64,000 nucleotides of DNA from JACVRN01 sp036389255 (lineage in GTDB: Bacteria > Acidobacteriota > Blastocatellia > Pyrinomonadales > Pyrinomonadaceae), in NCBI GenBank assembly GCA_036389255.1, contig DASVQI010000012.1:1-64000 (forward strand), given 5' to 3'. Each line of letters opens with the position of its first letter. Positions within the stretch are counted from its first letter, which is position 1. Shown here piece after piece: positions 58,209-64,000 of this stretch. A program made the translations under genes and the position numbers. The notes beneath the pieces are model-generated. The model searched no databases and had not been told where the DNA came from. It saw nothing but the letters and a program-made list of their open reading frames with translations.

Positions 58209-59675
58209 ATGGCCTCGGAATGTTCTGGCCTTGCGGGCGTTGAAATTAACCGGGAGCGGCTAAGGCGTCTCAAAGATAGCCGCTCGGACTCCAGCGATGC
58301 GCCGGAAGTGAACGCTCTTCAAGCGCATCCGGGCGGGATGGCAGCAAGCCCCGTCCAGACAAAAATGGCTCGCAGAAAATTTCGCAGCAACCAACGGCAC
58401 GAACCCGTCACGGAACGCTCTTTTCAGGAGTTCCTGGCCTCCACTCCGGCCCCGCAAACCTCTCGCACGGAACTGATGCGAATGGTCAGAGGCGGCGAAG
58501 ATACCTTCCTTGAGCTTAAGGTCAAGCTCTCGAACACAGAGAAGATAGCGCAGGAGATTGTAGCCCTTGCCAACACGGGCGGAGGCGTCATTGTCTTCGG
58601 CGTCAACGACCAGATGCGCGTCGAAGGCTTGGACGATGCAGAAGGCGTGCAGGAAGAGCTTGTGCGTATCTGCCGCGAAGAGGTAGAGCCGCCGCTCGTG
58701 CCTTTAATAGACCGCATCGCCTTCGACAGTGGCCGCCGCATCGTGGCGCTCGACGTCGAAGGACGTCGTCGTCCGTACAGGACGCGCGACGGCCGCTACT
58801 ACATGCGCTTCGGCTCGGAGAAGCGAGAGGCTACGCGCGAAGAGTTGTCGGCCCTGATGGACGACGCGCGCCCGCTTCGTTACGAGAACGTGCCGGTCAT
58901 GGGCGCTCGCGTAGAAGACATTGACGAGGCGCACCTGTGGAGCTACCTCAGAGAGTTCGAGGGCGATGCTTTTGACGAGGCGAGCGCCGCGAACTATCCC
59001 ACGGGCGACGTGCTCAAGCGCGACCTGCTGCTGGCGGCTACGCGCGACGGCGACGTTGTGCCGACCGTCGCGGGACTTCTGCTTTTCGGAAGGGACGAGC
59101 GCGTGGCAGAGCTGCTCGCGCGCTCAAGCATAGTGGCGGCTCGCTTCGCTGGCGAGACAACTCAAGCAGAAGTGATTGAGCGCGTCACGCTACAGGGTAA
59201 TCTACACACGCTCTTTGAGTCGGCCCTGAGTTTTATAAGCCGTTACGCAGACCTGTGGGAGACGCGACCGCGCCGCAACTTTCCGGAAACGGAAGCGCAG
59301 GAGACGGCTCTGGTGGCACGCTCCAACTACCATCGCGGGGCCGTCAGCGAAGCGGTCGCAAACGCGCTCGTTCACAGAGACCTTGCGCTCAGAGACATCC
59401 CGACACGGCTGCACATCTTTGACCGCTCGATAGAGATTATCAACGCGCGCCGCACACTAGGGTTTGCGCCGCTCGCGCAGAGGGCCATACGCTACGGCAT
59501 ACCGCAGCGCCTTAACCCGCAGGTCGCAGCCATCTTCTCAAGCCCCGCTTACGGGCTGTCGCTCGCACAGGGCGGCCTGCCCGAGCTGCTGCGAGCCTCG
59601 CGCGCCTTCTCGGGCCAGCGCACAGAGCTTAGAGCCTTCAACGACGAGTTCCGGCTTCGTCTCAACGGCATCTAG
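58209..59675 (+). CDS. AlbA_2/HATPase-type ATP-binding regulator-like protein
   Basis: This protein of up to 488 residues has an AlbA_2 (Schlafen-like) domain at about 85-215 with EDTFLELKVKLSNTEKIAQE and IVALANTGGGVIVFGV, a pattern found in putative nucleic-acid-binding regulators. The C-terminal half (RGAVSEAVANALVHRDL, TRLHIFDRSIEIINARR) resembles the HATPase-like domain of the same group. The first 50 residues are low complexity, and the ATG at 58365 (MARRKFRSNQRHEPVT) is an alternative start. Function unknown. Confidence 0.82.
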   Translation: MASECSGLAGVEINRERLRRLKDSRSDSSDAPEVNALQAHPGGMAASPVQTKMARRKFRSNQRHEPVTERSFQEFLASTPAPQTSRTELMRMVRGGEDTFLELKVKLSNTEKIAQEIVALANTGGGVIVFGVNDQMRVEGLDDAEGVQEELVRICREEVEPPLVPLIDRIAFDSGRRIVALDVEGRRRPYRTRDGRYYMRFGSEKREATREELSALMDDARPLRYENVPVMGARVEDIDEAHLWSYLREFEGDAFDEASAANYPTGDVLKRDLLLAATRDGDVVPTVAGLLLFGRDERVAELLARSSIVAARFAGETTQAEVIERVTLQGNLHTLFESALSFISRYADLWETRPRRNFPETEAQETALVARSNYHRGAVSEAVANALVHRDLALRDIPTRLHIFDRSIEIINARRTLGFAPLAQRAIRYGIPQRLNPQVAAIFSSPAYGLSLAQGGLPELLRASRAFSGQRTELRAFNDEFRLRLNGI

Positions 59676-59712
59676 GCGAACAAAGCAGGGCAGAGCTTTC
59701 GCGCTATTAAAG

Positions 59713-59749
59713 CAAAAGGGTGAGAGGAGTTATGTTCCTCTCACCCTTT
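59713..59749. terminator. hairpin between convergent AlbA_2 and VWFA genes
   Basis: Arms 59713-59727 (AAAAGGGTGAGAGGA) and 59735-59749 are perfectly complementary over 15 bp with a seven-base loop. The A-rich and T-rich stem ends make it able to work in both directions. Confidence 0.8.
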
Positions 59750-59773
59750 TCGCCGTATGGATTCCGCAGGCTC

Positions 59774-61012
59774 TTACTTCTTAGGCGGCTCGTCTTTTGG
59801 CGCGTTGTAGTACTGGCGATTCTGCACTACGTACTCTTTATCGTCGTACTGGCCATCACCGTCAACGTCCACCTTGACGACAATCTTGTGCTGTTTGCCG
59901 TCGCGCCGCTCGCCGGGGTTGTAGCCCAGACTGTACTGGTTGCGAAGCAGCGTGTTGATGCTCTGAAGCACGTTCGGCAACTCGCCCGCGAAAGTGACGG
60001 GGTAATAGGCTCCGCCGGTTTCGGTGGCGAAAGTCCTGAGCGTGTTCTGCGCCTGTAGCATGGTCATGCGACCGGGATTGCCCAGCAGGTCGTCGTTCGG
60101 ATCCATCATCTCTCCGAACCTCTTTAGGAAGAGATTGGCCGTGCCGATGATGTAGATGGGGACGCCTGCGTTCTGCGCTATCTTTCTGGCCTGCCCGTAG
60201 TTGATTTTGCTGAAGGTGTCTATGCCGGAAGCTACCAGCAATATGGCTTTGCGTCGTCCCTGAACTGCGGCCAGCCCTGCGTACTCGGCCGTTCGCTCCC
60301 TTGAGTTATCCAGAACTACGGCGTCGCCGCGCCCGCCTATCAGCGTGAACTTGAGCGCGTCGAAGAGATTCGTCTCTCTAAATGCAGGATAGTTGCTCAG
60401 GAGCAGGTTGATGACCTGCCCTATGCGGCCGGGGTTGTTGGTAAAGTCCGTGAGCGGCGTCGGCCGTATGTCGTAGGCTATGACGGAGACGTAGTCGTCC
60501 GGCGGCCTTACGAACTGTGAGAGGAACATGGCAGCCGGGCGCAAGACCTCTTCGCGCCCGTCGTCGTAGACGGTCGTGCGGCCAAGCGCGGATGAAAGCT
60601 TGCTGTACTCAAGCACGAGCGCGACCGTGATGGGCGCTTCCGGCGTGGCGAAGTTCGTAATCTCCTGCTTGACGCCGTCCTCGAAGATGGCGAAGTTCTC
60701 CCGCTTGAGCCCCGGTATTATCCTGCCGGTCTTCTTGTGATAGACGACCGCGTCCACGTTCACCAACTGCGTGCGGACTGAGATGGTTTCGGCCTCCTGC
60801 GGCTTGCCCACGAGGTCAGGCGGGAGCGGCTCCTCCTGCTGGGCCTCCGGCTTGCTCGGGTCAGGGCGCTTATTCTTCTTCTGGTTGCCGGTCTGCGTGG
60901 GCGGCTGCCTGCGCGACTGTCCGAAGGCAGGGATGCTGCCCGCCAAGCCTGCCAGCAGCGTCAAGGAGAGCGCAACGGCAGAGAGGCGACTAAAGAAACG
61001 GGTGCTTTTCAT
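59774..61012 (-). CDS. secreted VWFA-related acidobacterial-type protein
   Basis: This 412-residue protein has a signal peptide (LSAVALSLTLLAGLAGSIP), a Pro/Gln/Lys-rich linker and then a domain beginning RTQLVNVDAVVYHKKTGRII with the phrase LKRENFAIFEDGVKQEI. This form of von Willebrand A domain is expanded in Acidobacteria. The MIDAS motif D-x-S-x-S reads Glu135-Tyr-Ser137-Lys-Leu139, so metal binding at this site may be lost or weakened. The role is unknown; surface adhesion is a common guess. Confidence 0.87.
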   Translation of the reverse strand: MKSTRFFSRLSAVALSLTLLAGLAGSIPAFGQSRRQPPTQTGNQKKNKRPDPSKPEAQQEEPLPPDLVGKPQEAETISVRTQLVNVDAVVYHKKTGRIIPGLKRENFAIFEDGVKQEITNFATPEAPITVALVLEYSKLSSALGRTTVYDDGREEVLRPAAMFLSQFVRPPDDYVSVIAYDIRPTPLTDFTNNPGRIGQVINLLLSNYPAFRETNLFDALKFTLIGGRGDAVVLDNSRERTAEYAGLAAVQGRRKAILLVASGIDTFSKINYGQARKIAQNAGVPIYIIGTANLFLKRFGEMMDPNDDLLGNPGRMTMLQAQNTLRTFATETGGAYYPVTFAGELPNVLQSINTLLRNQYSLGYNPGERRDGKQHKIVVKVDVDGDGQYDDKEYVVQNRQYYNAPKDEPPKK

Positions 61013-61173
61013 ACAGATAAATCCTTACAAAAGGAGGGACGATTTTCGCGCGTATGGCTAGCCCAAAATATATGGCGCTACCCGCCAAAGGGTCAAGACC
61101 AGACCGCACTTTCGACTAAAGATTATCTTGGATGCAAGAGGGGACGCGCCCGTTGGCAAAAGGGCGGCTAAAT

Positions 61174-61227
61174 AGTAAATGGTGAATAGATAAAAGCAGT
61201 TCTTCTATTCACCATCCACCATTCACT
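61174..61227. repeat. inverted repeat with GGTGAATAG words
   Basis: Left arm AGTAAATGGTGAATAG (61174-61189) pairs with the right arm 61205-61227 (CTATTCACCATCCACCATT and on), in which the word CACCAT occurs twice. It follows the LecA-like gene's stop on the minus strand. Confidence 0.6.
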
Positions 61228-61234
61228 GCACTTC

Positions 61235-61999
61235 TTATCTGACCGCTTCGGCCTCTATCACGGCGTCGAAGCCGCCAGTGTTGTCGTTGAGGTTGCCTTC
61301 GTTGACGCCCAGAAAGAGAACCCCGTCGCGCTGGGCTGTGAACTCGCGGCTGCGGCCTATCAGTATGAAGTCGTCGTTGTCGTCGCCTATGACGGCTATG
61401 AGCGCGCCCGTAGGCTCGTCGCGCATCAGCTTATCGCGGTCGGGCAGCGTGCGTATCCCTGCTGGCGTAGAGACTCGCCCGGCTCCTAGATTGACGTTCC
61501 CGGTGGCGGTGATGCGTATGCGCTGGCCACGGCGAACGACCAGCCCCGTGTTAGTCCAGCCATTAGTCGTAGCATCGCTGCGCACGCGCGTATTTATCTG
61601 GAATGTAGGCGGCGTTGACGCGGGCCTAGTGGTCGAAGCGTTGCCGCCCGTGTTGCCCCCTGTGTTGCCGGAAGTGCCGGGGCGCGTGCCGGTGTTGCCG
61701 GGGCGGGAGGTCGTAGGAGCGGTGGAGCCGTTGCCGTCGTCGGTCGCGCCCCCTGTGTTGCCCGCCACGGCATTATCAAACTCTATGGACTCAACGTCCT
61801 CCATGTAGATTCTGACCTCGCTGCGGCGGCCTCTTGCTCCCTGACCTACCAGCACTATAAACTGCTGGTCGCGGAAGCCTACTATCTGGCCGCGTATGAC
61901 GCTGCCGTCCTTCAGGCGTATGGTGTCGGCCAGCACCGACAGGCTCGTTGTCAGGATAAGTAGGATTGCTAAAAAGGCAGTGGTGAAGCTCTTTTTCAT
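61235..61999 (-). CDS. secreted protein with LecA-like lectin domain
   Basis: The start is set at the ATG at 61999 (MKKSFTTAFLAILLILTTSL), preceded by GGAGGAG; 254 residues. After the signal peptide come DTIRLKDGSVIRGQIVGFRD, as in many secreted acidobacterial-type proteins, then a Gly/Thr/Asn-rich linker. The last 120 residues (NTGLVVRRGQRIRITATGNV, GALIAVIGDDNDDFILIG, FLGVNEGNLNDNTGGFD) match the PA-I galactophilic lectin fold. The calcium-ligand Asn/Asp cluster of the lectin may be partly present (NDNTG). Function is probably carbohydrate binding. Confidence 0.78.
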   Translation of the reverse strand: MKKSFTTAFLAILLILTTSLSVLADTIRLKDGSVIRGQIVGFRDQQFIVLVGQGARGRRSEVRIYMEDVESIEFDNAVAGNTGGATDDGNGSTAPTTSRPGNTGTRPGTSGNTGGNTGGNASTTRPASTPPTFQINTRVRSDATTNGWTNTGLVVRRGQRIRITATGNVNLGAGRVSTPAGIRTLPDRDKLMRDEPTGALIAVIGDDNDDFILIGRSREFTAQRDGVLFLGVNEGNLNDNTGGFDAVIEAEAVR

Positions 62000-62484
62000 T
62001 TTCTCCTCCGGGCGCTCAGGATTCCGCCGGTTCTCTCTTGCAGTGGCTATCAAAATATGACTCTGGACGTTTAGCAAGACTCGCGCGGATTTGCAAGCGG
62101 GAGAGAAAGAATTGCTACCGAGCGATTGATGCGCCCCGCGTCCGAGGTGGTTGCTTTCGAGACACGCGGGCCGGGGGATAAAGCCTCCAAATCGTTTATC
62201 ACAGCAGCAGGCCGCTTCGTCCCAACGTGCGCCCGTTTCGTCACAAATCTTCGCCCGCGCTCCTTGCTTGCAACTATGTTTCGGGATTCTACGTAAGACG
62301 GCTATGTATGTCGGCCGTATTCCGGCGCTCGTCACCAGCACTGATTTCTAAATTTTCTAAGCACAGCCAGCCTAGTCCTGAATAAGAAACGAATTTGTGA
62401 CCCTTCTCAGCTTTCAGGACGACCAAGGGACTTGTTTGAGATGACAGGGGCGAGAAAACCCCCCTTTCCAGAAAGGAACCGCTC
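62000..62484. other. 485-bp gap without a recognised gene
   Basis: The minus-strand frame of the LecA-like gene stays open to 62341, but the sequence before its ATG at 61999 lacks a signal-peptide-like start and looks non-coding. No tRNA, terminator or strong promoter was found. A GGGG...CCCC mini-hairpin (62448-62466) and a CCTTT/AAAGG mini-hairpin (62463-62476) lie just before the TldD gene; the second overlaps its ribosome site. Confidence 0.5.
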
Positions 62485-64000
62485 ATGAAAAGACGCGATT
62501 TTATGGTAAAAAGCTCTCTCGCTTTGGCGGCGGTCGCTTCCAGCGACCTGTGGATGAGTTCTATCGTTCGCGGAGAGTCTATGCCTTTGAACTTACCCGT
62601 CCTCGACACCTACTTTCAGGTGAGCAAGGATGAGATGAACAAACTTCTGGCGGCCACGCTCTCTAAGGGCGCGGATTTCGCAGACCTCTTCTTCGAGTAT
62701 CGCATCACGTCGTTGCTCGTTTTTGAAGAGGACAAGGTTAAGAGCGCGCGGCGCGGCGTCATCTCCGGCGTAGGCATACGCGCCATCCGTGGAGATCAGG
62801 TCGGCTACGCCTTCTCCGAAGACTTGACCATGGAGAAGATGATGGAGGCGGCCGGAGCTGCTGCGGCAATCGCCAACGACCGCACGGCACGCCAGCGCGT
62901 GGCCGCCATCAGCGAGATACGCCCCAGAAATCTTTACCCCGTAAAGGAGCTCGCCACCTCCTCCGACCTCAACAAGAAGCTGGCTTTCATCAGGGAAGCC
63001 AACGAAGCGGCCAAAGCCTACAGCCCGAAGATTGTGCGCGTCAACGCGAGCTTTGAGGACGAGGTCAAGCATCTGGCTTACGTCAACAGCGAGGGCGTCT
63101 CGTGGACGGACATGCAGCCGGTCTTCGTCTTCGGCACATCGTGCATAGCCGAAGAAGGCAAGCGGCGCGAGACGGGCTACGACTCTGGCGGCGGTCGTAT
63201 AGGGCTCGAATACTTCGACAGGAAGCGCAAGGCCGCAGACATCGCGCGCGAGGCTGCGCGCCTTGCCGTCATGAACCTGAAAGCTGAGGACGCCGAAGCA
63301 GGGCTGCAAACGGTCGTGCTCGGCGCGGGCGACTCAGCCGTGCTGCTTCACGAGGCGGTAGGCCACGGGCTCGAAGCCGATTTCAACTATAAGAAGCTCT
63401 CCAACTACTCTGGCCGCGTGGGCGAAAAGGTGGCATCGGAAGCCTGCACGGTTCTGGACGAGGGACTCTTTGAGAACATGCGCGGCACAATCAACGTGGA
63501 CGATGAAGGCAACGCTCCTACTTCTACCATGCTGATTGAGAACGGCATCCTTCGCGGCTACATGTGCGACCGCATCAGCGCTCAGCAGATGAAGACGAAG
63601 CCCACGGGCAACGGGCGTCGTCAGGCTTATAACTACATGCCTATGGCTCGCATGACCAACACCTACATGAAGCCGGGCAAGTACGACCCGGAAGAGATAA
63701 TCAAGAGCGTGAAGAAGGGCATCTACGCCAAGCGCTTCACGGGCGGGCAGGTGGACATCACCAAAGGCGACTTCACCTTCTCGGTCGCGGAGAGCTACCG
63801 CATAGAAGACGGCAAGATAACTGCGCCCCTGAAGGGCGTCACGCTCATCGGCAACGGGCCGGACGTGATGACGAAGGTGACTATGGTCGGAAGCGATTTG
63901 ACGTTTGCAGACGGCGGCTGGACGTGCGGCAAGAACGGCCAGAGCGTCCCCGTGGGCATGGGCATCCCTACCGTCAAAGTCTCTGAGATAACAGTGGGCG
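62485..64000 (+). CDS. tldD: TldD-type metalloprotease with twin-arginine leader, 3' end outside window
   Basis: From the ATG at 62485 at least 505 residues are visible with no stop. The N terminus MKRRDFMVKSSLALAAVA is twin-arginine-like, which would send the folded enzyme to the periplasm; most TldD proteins are cytosolic. The zinc motif HEAVGH (His289, Glu290, His294) is intact, and the C-terminal GMGIPTVKVSEITVG matches the end of TldD, so only a few residues are missing. TldD and PmbA form heterodimers; the PmbA gene, if adjacent, lies beyond the window. Confidence 0.88.
   Translation, partial: MKRRDFMVKSSLALAAVASSDLWMSSIVRGESMPLNLPVLDTYFQVSKDEMNKLLAATLSKGADFADLFFEYRITSLLVFEEDKVKSARRGVISGVGIRAIRGDQVGYAFSEDLTMEKMMEAAGAAAAIANDRTARQRVAAISEIRPRNLYPVKELATSSDLNKKLAFIREANEAAKAYSPKIVRVNASFEDEVKHLAYVNSEGVSWTDMQPVFVFGTSCIAEEGKRRETGYDSGGGRIGLEYFDRKRKAADIAREAARLAVMNLKAEDAEAGLQTVVLGAGDSAVLLHEAVGHGLEADFNYKKLSNYSGRVGEKVASEACTVLDEGLFENMRGTINVDDEGNAPTSTMLIENGILRGYMCDRISAQQMKTKPTGNGRRQAYNYMPMARMTNTYMKPGKYDPEEIIKSVKKGIYAKRFTGGQVDITKGDFTFSVAESYRIEDGKITAPLKGVTLIGNGPDVMTKVTMVGSDLTFADGGWTCGKNGQSVPVGMGIPTVKVSEITVG

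Overview
The window looks like a chromosomal segment of a member of the Acidobacteriota, most likely the Blastocatellia (subdivision 4) branch. The reasons are the GC-rich, densely packed coding, a secreted protein of the VWFA-related acidobacterial family, and the overall gene mix. This placement is inference from gene content only; no rRNA or tRNA gene is present to anchor it. No prophage, insertion sequence or CRISPR array was seen. About 57 protein genes are supported.

Layout. 1-6.9 kb: a cell-surface polysaccharide locus (GT4 glycosyltransferase, DUF4214/coiled-coil methyltransferase, a second methyltransferase, Wzt-type ATPase, GDP-mannose 4,6-dehydratase, Wzm-type permease). 7-19 kb: housekeeping genes (TPR protein, thiE, CtpA-type protease, thiD, cyclophilin, HAD phosphatase, threonine synthase, a secreted TPR-like protein, an alkaline-phosphatase-fold protein). 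19-24.2 kb: a polyamine block (agmatinase, MerR/TipAS regulator with a readable operator, deoxyhypusine-synthase-like protein, arginine decarboxylase). 24.3-32.3 kb: nitrogen control (glnA with a consensus promoter, later glnE), with a GNAT enzyme and an unusual patatin phospholipase carrying a metallothionein-like N terminus. 32.3-41 kb: small zinc ribbon, WD40 propeller, M14 peptidase, SRPBCC protein, PIG-L deacetylase, VOC protein. 41-45 kb: an Fe3+/polyamine-type ABC importer. 45-50 kb: glutaredoxin, small proteins, gatA/gatC, DciA-like, maf and a cysteine-less redoxin. 50-55.4 kb: a molybdenum hydroxylase operon (2Fe-2S, Mo, FAD subunits plus mocA) interrupted by a DUF4926-DUF6883 gene pair that is bracketed by a 23-bp perfect direct repeat. 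55.5-58 kb: panB, panC, folK. 58-64 kb: AlbA_2-type ATPase, VWFA protein, LecA-like secreted protein, and a TldD-type protease with a twin-arginine leader that runs off the end.

Two things stand out beyond the gene list. First, about twenty intergenic spaces hold hairpin-forming inverted repeats, many built from short tandem words (GTCTAGAGA, GTAATCAG, AGTTTTC, GGTGCCGGGT and others); some supply stop codons or the last codons of the flanking genes. Second, several proteins have unusual architectures or altered catalytic residues: the metallothionein-patatin fusion, the redoxin without its CxxC, the Mo subunit with Gln where the family has its catalytic Glu, and the deoxyhypusine synthase homologue that keeps the active lysine but lacks the paired histidines.

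Coordinates come from reading the sequence by eye together with its six-frame translations. Family names are from recognition of motifs, not from a database search.
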